Source: Ilyomonas sp963790435 (GTDB lineage: Bacteria; Bacteroidota; Bacteroidia; Chitinophagales; Chitinophagaceae). Taken from it: a stretch of DNA of 64,000 nt. Of the stretch, positions 25,682 through 34,337 are shown piece after piece; position 1 is the stretch's first letter; every line of letters begins with the position of its first letter. A program made the translations under genes and the position numbers. The notes under the pieces are model-generated. The model ran no database searches. It worked only from the letters and a program-made list of their open reading frames with translations, and was not told the origin of the DNA. Where the stretch lies: assembly GCA_963790435.1 (NCBI GenBank), contig CAWBOI010000001.1, positions 930,001 to 994,000 of the forward strand, in the 5' to 3' direction.

Positions 25682-26800
25682 TCACGCTTTCACCTGTAAT
25701 AATTGCTTCACACGGTTGGCTTTGTGATTCATGTCGGCAACATCAGTGCAGAGAATGGTTACATGCCCCATTTTTCTGCCTGGCTTCGTTATCTTCTTTC
25801 CGTACAAATGCACAAACGCACCATCCATTTTCAGCACATCATCCAACCCTTCATATTTCGCTTCGCCGCTGTAACCGTTGGCACCAATAATGTTTACAAT
25901 GGTAGAGCAGGTAATGTTTGCAGTATTGCCCAACGGATAATTTAAAATCACACGCCATAGCATATCGTATTGACTGCAATAGCTGGCTTCAATTGTATGA
26001 TGACCGCTGTTGTGAACACGTGGCGCCGTTTCGTTTACCAGCACTTCGTTGTTTTTATCAACAAACATTTCTATTGCAAACAAACCAGGGCTTGCCAAAC
26101 TCTTCACTACTTTCAAAGCAATCGCTTCGGCTTTCCACAATACATCTTTCGTAATCCGGGCAGGCGCAATCTGATAATCTAATAAGTTTAAAGAAGGATT
26201 GAACACCATTTCAACCGGCGGATAAATAGCGGTTTGTCCTTTTGCATTCATCGCTATAATAATAGCAATTTCTTTTTGAACATTCACCATTTTTTCCAAC
26301 ACAGCTGGCGCGTCAAACGCAGTATGGGCTTCACTTTCAGCCTTTATTATCTGCACACCCTTTCCATCGTAACCGCCTTGCGCGAGCTTGTGAACCGCAG
26401 GTAAAAACGAAAGATGATTTTTGATTTCGCTCTTATTATTGGTGATTACAAATTGCGGTGAAGGAATGCCGTTATCCTGGTAAAATTGTTTTTGCACAAT
26501 TTTATTACGAATCGTTTTAATGGCTGAAGGCTTTGGATAAATGGTCAGGCCTTCTTCTTCCAATTTTTCAAGGGCTTCTACGTTCACAGCTTCTATCTCA
26601 ATGGTAAGTACATCTACTTTTTTTCCAAAGTTATAAACGGTATCGAAGTCTTTAATATCGCCTTTTACAAAATGCGTACACAAATGAGCAGCCGGGCAGT
26701 CTTCGTCGTTTTCCAACACATAGGTTTCTACCACGTAATTAGCTGCTGCCTGCAACAACATTCTGCCCAACTGCCCGCCGCCTAAGATGCCTACTTTCAT
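25682..26800 (-). CDS. purK: 5-(carboxyamino)imidazole ribonucleotide synthase
   Basis: The 372-residue ATP-grasp enzyme makes N5-CAIR from AIR, ATP and bicarbonate in purine synthesis. Landmarks are the N-terminal VGILGGGQLGRML, the ATP-binding loop KLAQGGYDGKGVQII, IEMFVDKNNEVLVNETAPRVHNSGHHTIE, and the C-terminal VHLYGKKITKPGRKMGHVTIL. Length is normal. The partner purE is not in this window. It ends convergently with the DUF3347 gene. Confidence 0.95.
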   Translation of the reverse strand: MKVGILGGGQLGRMLLQAAANYVVETYVLENDEDCPAAHLCTHFVKGDIKDFDTVYNFGKKVDVLTIEIEAVNVEALEKLEEEGLTIYPKPSAIKTIRNKIVQKQFYQDNGIPSPQFVITNNKSEIKNHLSFLPAVHKLAQGGYDGKGVQIIKAESEAHTAFDAPAVLEKMVNVQKEIAIIIAMNAKGQTAIYPPVEMVFNPSLNLLDYQIAPARITKDVLWKAEAIALKVVKSLASPGLFAIEMFVDKNNEVLVNETAPRVHNSGHHTIEASYCSQYDMLWRVILNYPLGNTANITCSTIVNIIGANGYSGEAKYEGLDDVLKMDGAFVHLYGKKITKPGRKMGHVTILCTDVADMNHKANRVKQLLQVKA

Positions 26801-27009
26801 GTAAGATTTATTGTTTTTATTTGATGCATGGAATTTTGTATAAAAATTTTCATCGCATAATTTAAAATTACCCGGAAATTTTTATACTTCATTTCATAAT
26901 CATAACAAATGAAATGCGAAGATAACAGCCAATATTTGCCGCTATAAAAAATTATGCTTTAACCTCTATTTAATAGTGTAATTCTTTCAATTCAAATATT
27001 TTTGAAACC

Positions 27010-27768
27010 ATGAAATGCCGCTTCTCTTTTCTTATTCTTTGTCTCTTCTTTCTTTGTATTCATACGTTCGGGCAAAGTTCCTTTCTTGATTTTCAAAAAA
27101 CATTTTCGCGTGTAGCTTATGCGATGAAAACAAAAGAAGACACACTGCGCAAACAGTTTGCAGCCGCTAATTTGAGCTTCCCTCCGAAGCAGATTTTTAT
27201 TCGCTCGTTTAAGTACGACAGCCAGTTGGAAGTGTGGGTGCGCGACAATGACAATGAAAAATTCAGGCTTTTCAAAACCTATAAAGTATGCGCTATGGCA
27301 GGCACACTCGGGCCGAAAAGAATGCAGGATGATTACCAGGTTCCCGAAGGTTTTTATTACATCAACCAGTTTAAGCCCAACAGCAATTATCATCTTGCTT
27401 TGGGTATTAATTATCCAAATGAATCCGACAGAATTTTCAGCGATTCTTTATCTCCCGGCGGCTCTATTTTTATTCATGGCAATTGTGTTACCACGGGTTG
27501 CATTCCTATTTTAGACAATCAAATTGAAGAAGTGTATTTATTGGCAACGATGGCAAAAAGTGCAGGTGAAGATTTCATTCCGGTTCATATTTTTTCAGTT
27601 CGCTATAACATCGAAAAAAGTATGCAATACCTAAGCAAAACCACCAAAGACAATCAGGATGTACAAAAATTTGAAGTACACCTCAAAGAAGCCTATGATT
27701 ATTTTGAACAACACAAAACACTTCCGTTTATCGGCACAAATAAAAAAGGCGAATACGTGATTTTATAA
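27010..27768 (+). CDS. L,D-transpeptidase (YkuD/YafK type)
   Basis: The 252-residue protein has a signal peptide (ending THTFGQ) and a YkuD catalytic domain. The conserved histidine lies in GSIFIHGNCV (His156) and the nucleophile cysteine in TTGCIPI (Cys164), the HGx..SxGC pattern. Such enzymes form 3-3 crosslinks or attach proteins to peptidoglycan in the periplasm. Length and domain order fit the YafK group. The sigma factor gene follows after about 50 bp. Confidence 0.88.
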   Translation: MKCRFSFLILCLFFLCIHTFGQSSFLDFQKTFSRVAYAMKTKEDTLRKQFAAANLSFPPKQIFIRSFKYDSQLEVWVRDNDNEKFRLFKTYKVCAMAGTLGPKRMQDDYQVPEGFYYINQFKPNSNYHLALGINYPNESDRIFSDSLSPGGSIFIHGNCVTTGCIPILDNQIEEVYLLATMAKSAGEDFIPVHIFSVRYNIEKSMQYLSKTTKDNQDVQKFEVHLKEAYDYFEQHKTLPFIGTNKKGEYVIL

Positions 27769-27815
27769 ACTTTTAGTCGCACATTTGCACGCGATACATT
27801 ACTACAAAACACCTA

Positions 27816-28355
27816 TTGCAAAACCAACATTATACAGAAGACGAATTGCTAACGAGCCTGAAACAGCACGATGAACAGGCTTACCGCTTTTTGTATGATA
27901 ATTACTCGAAAGCTATCTTCACTATTATCAAGCAAATTATTCCGCAACAGGAAGTTGCAGAAGATGTGCTGCAGGAGTCGTTTGTAAAAGTGTGGCAAAA
28001 CATTCAGACTTACGATATTAGTAAAGGAAGACTTTACACATGGATGATAAGTATAGCCAGGAATTTAGCCATTGACCGTACCCGCTCGAAAGAATTTAAT
28101 AAGCAAAGTAAAACTACAACGCTACAAGATAACGTAACTATGATGAGCGGCACGGTTGAAAACAAATTTGCAGATACTGGCTTGCAAAAAGTGTTAACCA
28201 CTTTGCCATCCGATAATGCAAAGCTGATTGACCTTGCTTATTTTAAAGGCTTTACACAGGAAGAGATTTCAAAAATTTTGATGATCCCTGTGGGGACTGT
28301 AAAAACAAGAATGAGAAGCGCGATTTCGTTTTTAAGAAATAAAATAAAACCATAA
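27816..28355 (+). CDS. ECF-type RNA polymerase sigma factor, TTG start
   Basis: The 179-residue protein has sigma-70 region 2 (DEQAYRFLYDNYSKAIFTIIKQ, EDVLQESFVKVWQNI, YDISKGRLYTWMISIARNLAIDRTRSK) and region 4 (LPSDNAKLIDLAYFKGFTQEEISKILMIPVGTVKTRMRSAI). No ATG fits; the best start is TTG at 27816 (MQNQHYTEDELL), because the frame is closed by a stop at 27774. The anti-sigma gene follows 13 bp later, also with a TTG start. The pair is a typical ECF sigma/anti-sigma module that responds to envelope stress or a similar signal. Confidence 0.9.
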   Translation: MQNQHYTEDELLTSLKQHDEQAYRFLYDNYSKAIFTIIKQIIPQQEVAEDVLQESFVKVWQNIQTYDISKGRLYTWMISIARNLAIDRTRSKEFNKQSKTTTLQDNVTMMSGTVENKFADTGLQKVLTTLPSDNAKLIDLAYFKGFTQEEISKILMIPVGTVKTRMRSAISFLRNKIKP

Positions 28356-28368
28356 TTATTTCAACACT

Positions 28369-29196
28369 TTGGATATAAGTTGCATCATATCGTCCGGTGA
28401 TCTTGAACTTTATGTTCTGGGTATGCTTTCGGAAGAAGACAACATAAAAGTTGCGCGTCTTTCTGAAATGTTTCCCGAAATAAAAAAAGAGATAGACGAC
28501 ATTGAGCAATCGCTCTTACAAATAAGCAATGAAGCGACTGCAACAGATGCACCTTCACCAGAAGTAAAAAAAAGTTTGTTCGAAACGTTACGTTCATTGC
28601 CAACAGAAGAGATGAGTGTAAAAGGGAACAACACGATGAACGTTGTTAATGAACAAAAAGAAGCGAAAGTTATTCCGATGCAACGCCCCGTGCGCATCAT
28701 GAGCCGAGTGTTGCTGGCTGCTTCGATATTGGCTTTAATCGTTTGCGCAGCCTTAATTTCGCATTTGGTTTCGGCCAATAAACATTATCATGAAGTGGCC
28801 GATAACATGACTTCCAAGGCAACACAACTGCAGCAAAGCACTCTCACGTTGCAGCAAAATTTAAACTTATACCAGGATACCAATTATCAGAAAATAAACC
28901 TCACACACGTGCCCGGCAAGCCCGAAGCTTTAGTGCAATTGTTTTGGAATAAAACTACGCATCGTGTGTATGCAGCCGATATTTCATTGCCCGAAGCACC
29001 TGCCGGAAAGCAATACCAACTATGGGCAATTGTGGATGGCAAGCCTGTAAACGCTGGTATGATGAACACCAAAAAAACGCCGCAGCAAATGTTTGATTTT
29101 GCCAAAGCCGATGCCTTTGCTATTACGCTTGAAAAAGCCGGTGGCAGCCCTGCACCAACCATGACAGAATTGTATGTGATGGGAAAAGCTTCGTAG
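28369..29196 (+). CDS. Anti-sigma factor, RskA-like, TTG start
   Basis: The 275-residue protein has a cytoplasmic anti-sigma N-part (ISSGDLELYVLGMLSEEDNIKVARLSEMFPEIKKEI), one membrane helix at about 105-128 (MSRVLLAASILALIVCAALISHLV), and a periplasmic RskA-like domain. The latter includes FWNKTTHRVYAADISLPEAPAGKQYQLWAIVDGKPVNAG. It would hold the sigma factor encoded 13 bp upstream at the membrane. TTG at 28369 is required to keep the conserved N-terminal ISSG..E.YVLG block; the next in-frame ATG would remove it. Confidence 0.9.
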   Translation: MDISCIISSGDLELYVLGMLSEEDNIKVARLSEMFPEIKKEIDDIEQSLLQISNEATATDAPSPEVKKSLFETLRSLPTEEMSVKGNNTMNVVNEQKEAKVIPMQRPVRIMSRVLLAASILALIVCAALISHLVSANKHYHEVADNMTSKATQLQQSTLTLQQNLNLYQDTNYQKINLTHVPGKPEALVQLFWNKTTHRVYAADISLPEAPAGKQYQLWAIVDGKPVNAGMMNTKKTPQQMFDFAKADAFAITLEKAGGSPAPTMTELYVMGKAS

Positions 29197-29753
29197 CTTC
29201 TTGCCTTAATTTCTCTTCTTTGTTTTTATCACTTTTTTTAATGAAATATTTTGCAGATAAAGCAATGCGCGTCATTCCGCAAATGCCACCGTTTGGTTTT
29301 GCACTATAATCATTTTTGCAGGTGGCTTTGTGCGGAATCTGCTCTTAAGAATTTGAACCGATTGCTATGCCCTAAACATCTTTTCTTCATTTCAACATCA
29401 TAACAATTCAATCTTCAGACCTGCCTGTCGGCAGACAGGTTCCGCACAAAGCCATCGCAGTTACGACGAAGGTTTGAGTTCGTGTCGAGGGTCCCTCACA
29501 GTATTGTGGGGACGGAATGACTGCATACTTACTCACCTTTTTCCCAACACGCATTTACTCTTTCTCTCTTTGTGCACGAATGAAATCTTACAGTTACAAT
29601 TATCATTTAAAATTTTATTTGATTCACTGAAAGCCTTATCTCCACTGCATTACAGCGCTCTTAACGAATTACATCGTTATTAAATTTTGCCCAAAAACAA
29701 ACCTTTATAAAACCATAACCTCTTCATTCACCGTAACTGATTGAAACAATTTT
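29197..29753. other. Spacer before the fasciclin gene, no gene recognised
   Basis: About 560 bp without a convincing gene. A short open frame at 29474-29683 has no family resemblance and I reject it. The region contains a CCTGCCTG-type near-palindrome (29419-29440), a TTTGGTTTTGCAC motif variant (about 29297) with a CACAAAGCC word on each side, and a TTTGTTTTTATCAC variant (29220). The direct words TTCCGCA/TCCGCACAAAGCCA and GTGCGGAATC look like fragments of a mobile or REP-like spacer repeat. Confidence 0.5.
29419..29440. repeat. CCTGCCTG near-palindrome (REP-like)
   Basis: ACCTGCCTGTCGGCAGACAGGT, 22 bp, is close to self-complementary with mismatches that still allow G-U pairs. A sister copy lies at 37610-37629 (CCTGCCTGCCGGTAGGCAGG). 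Such GC-rich palindromes in AT-rich spacers are typical REP-like elements in this group of bacteria. Confidence 0.65.
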
Positions 29754-30305
29754 ATGAAGAAGTTATTAGCACTGGCAATGATTGCCGCAAGTATTTCTGT
29801 TAGCTCGTTTGCACAAAGTACCAAGATGGTTGGCGGCGCACCTATGTATCCCACAAAGAACATTGTAGAGAATGCTGTCAACTCGAAAGATCATACAACT
29901 TTAGTGGCTGCTGTAAAAGCTGCTGACCTGGTTGATGTATTATCAAGCGCAGGTCCGTTCACTGTGTTTGCACCAACCAACGAAGCGTTTAACGAACTTC
30001 CAAAAGGCACAGTTGATAACCTGCTGAAACCTGAAAACAAAGAGAAGCTGCAAGGCATTTTAAAGTATCATGTTGTGGCTGGAAAAGTAAGTTCAGATGA
30101 TTTAAAAAAGATGATTAAAGAGAATAACGGCAAAGCCACTTTGAAGACGGTAGAAGGTGATAATTTGTATGCAAGTATGGACAAGAACGGTGGCATTTGG
30201 ATTTGGGATGAAAACGGTGGAAAGGCAATGGTTACGATAGCGGATGTAAATCAAAGCAATGGTGTGATACATGTTATCAATCATGTATTACTGCCAAAGA
30301 TGTAA
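29754..30305 (+). CDS. Secreted fasciclin (FAS1) domain protein
   Basis: The 183-residue protein has a signal peptide (SISVSSFAQ) and one FAS1 domain at about 38-182. The domain has the H1 motif FTVFAPTNEAFNELP and the later LKYHVVAGKV and GVIHVINHVLLP. FAS1 domains mediate adhesion or ligand binding outside the cytoplasm. A terminator follows within 40 bp. Upstream is a long spacer with repeats, so it probably has its own promoter. Confidence 0.9.
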   Translation: MKKLLALAMIAASISVSSFAQSTKMVGGAPMYPTKNIVENAVNSKDHTTLVAAVKAADLVDVLSSAGPFTVFAPTNEAFNELPKGTVDNLLKPENKEKLQGILKYHVVAGKVSSDDLKKMIKENNGKATLKTVEGDNLYASMDKNGGIWIWDENGGKAMVTIADVNQSNGVIHVINHVLLPKM

Positions 30306-30340
30306 GGATGAGAAAAGAGGTAAAAGCAAAGTGGTGTTGC

Positions 30341-30370
30341 AATCCCGGCATTCAATGTCGGGATTTTTTA
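30341..30370 (+). terminator. Rho-independent terminator after the fasciclin gene
   Basis: AATCCCGGCATT (30341-30352), a one-base loop centre, then AATGTCGGGATT (30354-30365) followed by TTTTTA. One G-T pair lies in a 12-bp stem. The last bases touch the end of the convergent aspartate kinase gene. Confidence 0.75.
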
Positions 30371-31633
30371 TTGATATAAAACCTGTACCGTTTCCTTGGT
30401 TTGCTGCCGCAATACAATGGTTTTGTTTTGCAGCATTTTTTCAATCATTTCGCTAGTAAAATGCCGGATGGTAAGTAGGTTTAAATTACGTTCTACCTGC
30501 ACATCAAAAACAGCAGAAGCGGCGGCTGCCAACTGGCTCACTTTATCGCTTTTATCATCCATGCAAAGCTGCACATTAATAGCTCCGGTTTGTATTAAGT
30601 TGGGTTTTAATTTTAGCTCGCCAAATATCTCGTACAACTTACTCATTGGTGCTTCTCCAACAAAAGAAAAATCCTGGCTATGCAAATGAAGCAGCGCCTG
30701 GTTTTCTTTTATAATAATAATGGGTGGCAATTGTTTGGTGCCTTTGTTAGAAATGGTTGTGCCGGGAAGCGAAACATCCAAAAAGCATTTCACAAGCAGT
30801 GGAATGCCTTTATTTTGTAAAGGTTTTATCGTTTTCGGATGAATGACCTGCGCACCATAATAAGCCATTTCAATCACTTCGTCAAAGCTTAGCTCACTTA
30901 TCAGTTGCGCATCTTCAAACCGGCGCGGATCGGCATTCATCACACCTTCCACATCTTTCCAGATTGTAAGACTTTCAGCATTTAACAGGTTGGCAAAAAT
31001 AGCGGCTGTAAAGTCGCTGCCTTCGCGGCCAAGTGTGGTACTTTCATTTTCATCGGTGCTACTAATAAAACCTTGTGTAACGATGATGTTGTTATTGAGA
31101 AATATCGGCAAAATGGAAGCATCCATTTTTGTTTTTGTTGTTGTCCAATCAATGGAAGCATCGCGGAAATTATTGTCGGTGCGAATGGTATCGCGTACAT
31201 CAATCCATGTGTTTGCAATGTTTTTCTCAGCCAAAAAATAACTGATGATACAAGTGCTCAATAGTTCACCTACGCAAACAATCTGGTCGTAATAATAATC
31301 AAAGGGCTTAACGGGTTTATCATGCAGTAACCATTCAACTTCGGTAAAAAAATCATTCAATTGTAAAAAACAATTATTGTACTGTGTTACCAGCAAATAC
31401 TTCGCAGTCGTAATGTGTTGCCCTTTTACCACATCAAACAGGCGTAGGCTTTCTTCTTTATTACTATCATAGAAAGCTTCTGCAACTTTTTCCAATGCAT
31501 TGGTGGTTTTGCCCATGGCAGAGATAATAATCATCAACTTTTCATCAGCATATTGTTGAATGATATTGGCTGTATTGTGTATCCGTTCTGTTGAATTAAC
31601 GCTGGCTCCGCCAAACTTAAAAACTTTCACCAT
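30368..31633 (-). CDS. Aspartate kinase
   Basis: The 421-residue protein catalyses the first step of the aspartate-family amino acid pathway (Lys, Met, Thr). It shows the kinase start VKVFKFGGASVNSTERI, IIISAMGKTTNALE, VTQGFISSTDENESTTLGREGSDFTAAIFANLL and KDVEGVMNADPRRFEDAQLISELSFDEVIEMAYYGAQVIHPKTI. The C-terminal part resembles ACT regulatory domains (FSFVGEAPMSKLYEIFGEL, ...). No homoserine dehydrogenase fusion is present. No operon partner is seen. Confidence 0.92.
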   Translation of the reverse strand: MVKVFKFGGASVNSTERIHNTANIIQQYADEKLMIIISAMGKTTNALEKVAEAFYDSNKEESLRLFDVVKGQHITTAKYLLVTQYNNCFLQLNDFFTEVEWLLHDKPVKPFDYYYDQIVCVGELLSTCIISYFLAEKNIANTWIDVRDTIRTDNNFRDASIDWTTTKTKMDASILPIFLNNNIIVTQGFISSTDENESTTLGREGSDFTAAIFANLLNAESLTIWKDVEGVMNADPRRFEDAQLISELSFDEVIEMAYYGAQVIHPKTIKPLQNKGIPLLVKCFLDVSLPGTTISNKGTKQLPPIIIIKENQALLHLHSQDFSFVGEAPMSKLYEIFGELKLKPNLIQTGAINVQLCMDDKSDKVSQLAAAASAVFDVQVERNLNLLTIRHFTSEMIEKMLQNKTIVLRQQTKETVQVLYQ

Positions 31634-31808
31634 GATTGCTCTTTATTTACAATTTATTTGTAATGAAAGGATGTTTTCATCGTTATAAAAAACGAATAAA
31701 AACAAAGATAGCTGTTGAGGTTGTTGGTGGTGATAAAAACAAAATGTTATCACAAACAAAAAAACATTACCTCATTTAATCGAACAAAACAAACATCGTC
31801 TTATCAGC

Positions 31809-32309
31809 ATGATAAAAAATAAAACCCTCTTTTTTGTTTTTGCCCTATTTCTTACAAGCCATTTTACAGCTTGCGCACAGGTAAAAGATTTACGCAGCCG
31901 GCTCACGGCATACAACCGCATTGACCTTGCCAACATGAACAGCCGCATTTTAGAATTGGTGAACGAACATCGCCAATCCATTGGCAAAGGCGCTTTGAAA
32001 ATGATTGATGTAGCTTCTGCACAAGCAATACAACACAGCCGCGACATGATGAATAAGAACACGCCGTTCGGTCATGAAGGCTTTGAAGACCGCGTTGATG
32101 TGATCAAAAAAAGCGTTGGTTTTATTAATGCGGCGGCTGAAAATGTGGCGTACGGGCAACTCACCGCAGAGGAAGTAGTTAACGGCTGGCTGCACAGCCC
32201 GGGACATCGCAAAAACATTGAAGGCGATTACAATTTAACCGGCATTGGCGTTGCGCAAAACGGGCAGGGTCTTATTTATTTTACCCAAATATTTGTGTTG
32301 AAGAAGTAA
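31809..32309 (+). CDS. Secreted CAP (SCP/PR1) domain protein
   Basis: The 166-residue protein has a signal peptide with a cysteine near the site (FTACAQ). The CAP domain includes ILELVNEHRQSIGKGALKMIDVASAQAIQHSRDMMNKNTPFGHEGFEDRV, then AAENVAYGQLTAEEVVNGWLHSPGHRKNIEGDYNLTGIGVA. The HxxE-type residues and the second histidine of SPGHRKNI are present. Function of bacterial CAP proteins is mostly unknown. It lies 9 bp before an ABC ATPase gene, suggesting co-transcription. Confidence 0.88.
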   Translation: MIKNKTLFFVFALFLTSHFTACAQVKDLRSRLTAYNRIDLANMNSRILELVNEHRQSIGKGALKMIDVASAQAIQHSRDMMNKNTPFGHEGFEDRVDVIKKSVGFINAAAENVAYGQLTAEEVVNGWLHSPGHRKNIEGDYNLTGIGVAQNGQGLIYFTQIFVLKK

Positions 32310-32318
32310 CTTGCCCGC

Positions 32319-33080
32319 ATGAGCAGCACCATTATTTCGGTAAAAAATCTTGTAAAAAAATACGGCGATTTTACAGCGGTGAAAGGCATCTCATTCGATG
32401 TGTATGAAGACGAAATATTTGGTTTGTTAGGACCCAACGGTGCAGGCAAAAGTACCACGCTTGAAATCATTGAAACGCTTCGTACCAAAACAAGTGGTGA
32501 AGTGATTGTTGACCGTTTTAATTTGGACAAACAACCTGAAGAAATCAAGAAAATTATTGGCGTGCAATTGCAAACGGCTGGCTATTATCCTAATCTGAAT
32601 TTGGTGGAATTGCTGAACATGTTTGCTGGGTTGTACAATAAAACAATTTCTCCGCCTGATGTGTTGGATTCAGTCAATCTTCGCGATAAAGCGAAAGCCA
32701 AATATAAAGAATTGAGCGGCGGACAAAAGCAACGGTTTTCCATTGCCGTTACGCTCATCAACCAACCCAAAATTATTTTTTTGGATGAACCCACTACCGG
32801 CTTGGATCCGCAGGCAAGAAGAAATTTGTGGGATTTGATTCGCAACATTCGCCAACGCGGAACGACTGTTATTATTACTACACATTACATGGATGAAGCT
32901 GAAATTTTGTGCGACCGCGTAGCGATTATTGATGCCGGAAACATTATTGCTTTAGCCACTCCCGACCAGATGATTGACAACCTTGTTGCCACAGGGTTTG
33001 AACGTCCTAAACAAGTGAAAGAGGCAAATTTGGAAGATGTGTTTATTCATTTAACGGGAAAGAACATTCGGGAAGAATGA
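32319..33080 (+). CDS. ABC transporter ATP-binding protein (ABC-2/DrrA type)
   Basis: The 253-residue ATPase has Walker A (GPNGAGKST), signature LSGGQKQR, Walker B (IIFLDEPTTGLD) and an H-loop (TTHYMDEAE). Sequence features match ABC-2 export systems. No permease gene is adjacent (the next genes are BstA and a Nudix hydrolase), so its membrane partner must be elsewhere. It follows the CAP protein gene by 9 bp. Confidence 0.92.
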   Translation: MSSTIISVKNLVKKYGDFTAVKGISFDVYEDEIFGLLGPNGAGKSTTLEIIETLRTKTSGEVIVDRFNLDKQPEEIKKIIGVQLQTAGYYPNLNLVELLNMFAGLYNKTISPPDVLDSVNLRDKAKAKYKELSGGQKQRFSIAVTLINQPKIIFLDEPTTGLDPQARRNLWDLIRNIRQRGTTVIITTHYMDEAEILCDRVAIIDAGNIIALATPDQMIDNLVATGFERPKQVKEANLEDVFIHLTGKNIREE

Positions 33081-33145
33081 TGGAATTGAATAAGTAAGAG
33101 GTAAGATTTAATATTGCACCATAAATAACATCTTACATCTTCAAT

Positions 33146-33673
33146 ATGCAATCAGATCTCCGTTATCCCATCGGTAAATACGAGCCACAACCATTCTCGC
33201 AAGAGCAAAAAAAGAAGTGGCTGTTAGACATTCAATACCTGCCTTCTGATATTGAACAAGCCGTTCAAAACTTAGATGAGGCGCAACTGCAAACGCCATA
33301 TCGAGATGGTGGCTGGACGGTACATCAACTCGTTCATCACATTGCCGACAGCCACATGAACGCATACATCCGTTTTAAGCTGGGATTGACAGAAAACAAT
33401 CCCACCATTAAGCCTTATGAAGAAGCGGAATGGGCAAAGCTGAACGACGTGAAAACCTTACCCATCAACATTTCCATCACTTTATTGTTTGCTTTGCACG
33501 AGCGTTGGTACGCAGCCATTAAAGATTTATCAGACGAACAATGGATGCGCACGGTGTATCATCCAGAACAAAAAAAAGAAATAACATTGTGGCATTTGCT
33601 TGGCATGTACGCATGGCACAGCAAACATCACACACAACATATTTTATTATTAAGAGAAAGAATGCAATGGTAG
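33146..33673 (+). CDS. YfiT/BstA-like bacillithiol transferase (DinB fold)
   Basis: The 175-residue protein matches the YfiT/BstA group of the DinB superfamily. It has the typical N-end LRYPIGKYEP, GGWTVHQLVHHIADSHMNAYIRFKL and AWHSKHHTQHILLLRERM. The histidines in VHHIADSH and HSKHHTQHI form the metal site. These enzymes transfer bacillithiol to electrophiles. The next gene starts four bases before this one's stop, so the two are translationally coupled. Confidence 0.9.
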   Translation: MQSDLRYPIGKYEPQPFSQEQKKKWLLDIQYLPSDIEQAVQNLDEAQLQTPYRDGGWTVHQLVHHIADSHMNAYIRFKLGLTENNPTIKPYEEAEWAKLNDVKTLPINISITLLFALHERWYAAIKDLSDEQWMRTVYHPEQKKEITLWHLLGMYAWHSKHHTQHILLLRERMQW

Positions 33674-34248
33674 ATCATACAAACGACGACAAACTGCGCT
33701 GGAAAACTTTATCATCCGAATATTTGTTTAACGACCTGTGGCTTCACGCCCGCAAAGACCGGTGTCTGCGCCCTGACGGAAAAATTATTGACCCGTATTA
33801 TGTAATTGAATATCCGCATTGGGTTACGGGCCTTGGCATTACCGAGAACAACGAAGTGGTGCTTGTAAAGCAATACCGGCAAGCATTGCAGATTGTGTGC
33901 ATGGAAATTCCCGGTGGATGTATTGATGCGGAAGACGAAACACTTGAAGCCGCTATGCGTCGCGAATTTGTGGAAGAAACAGGCTACACGTTTGATAAGG
34001 CTGAATATTTGGGAAGAACCTCGCCCAACCCAAGTACCAACGCCAATTGGATGCACATGTTTTTATTAACCGGCGGTAAGCTTACACATCCGCAATCGTT
34101 TGACGAGAATGAAGAAATTGAAGTTGATTTGGTAACGGTGAAAGAATTTGTTGACATGGTGTTGAACGGTGAAATCATTCAAAGTATGCACATGACAACT
34201 GTGTTTTTTGCCCTGCACAAATTGGGTTTGATGAAGATTGATTTATAA
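33667..34248 (+). CDS. Nudix hydrolase
   Basis: The 193-residue protein starts at ATG 33667 (MVDHTNDDKLRWKTL), overlapping the BstA-like gene by seven bases. The Nudix box GGCIDAEDETLEAAMRREFVEETGY follows the GX5EX7REUXEEXGU pattern. N-terminal ARKDRCLRPDG and LVKQYRQALQ resemble ADP-ribose/NDP-sugar pyrophosphatases, but the substrate is not certain. A bidirectional terminator lies just downstream. Confidence 0.9.
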   Translation: MVDHTNDDKLRWKTLSSEYLFNDLWLHARKDRCLRPDGKIIDPYYVIEYPHWVTGLGITENNEVVLVKQYRQALQIVCMEIPGGCIDAEDETLEAAMRREFVEETGYTFDKAEYLGRTSPNPSTNANWMHMFLLTGGKLTHPQSFDENEEIEVDLVTVKEFVDMVLNGEIIQSMHMTTVFFALHKLGLMKIDL

Positions 34249-34271
34249 AAAATCATACAGTTTTTATTTAT

Positions 34272-34315
34272 AAAAAAGAAGCATCACTCCTATTGAGACG
34301 TGATGCTTCTTTTTT
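34272..34315. terminator. Bidirectional terminator between the Nudix and desaturase genes
   Basis: A 16-bp perfect stem, AAAAAAGAAGCATCAC (34272-34287) and its complement (34300-34315), with a 12-base loop. A-tract and T-tract lie on the outer ends, so it can stop transcripts from both convergent genes. Confidence 0.85.
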
Positions 34316-34337
34316 ATAAATTAGTACAAAAACAAAC

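Noticed and set aside
29474..29683. 69-codon open frame in the spacer before the fasciclin gene
   Set aside because: Composition is spacer-like, overlaps repeat words and shows no domain or signal.
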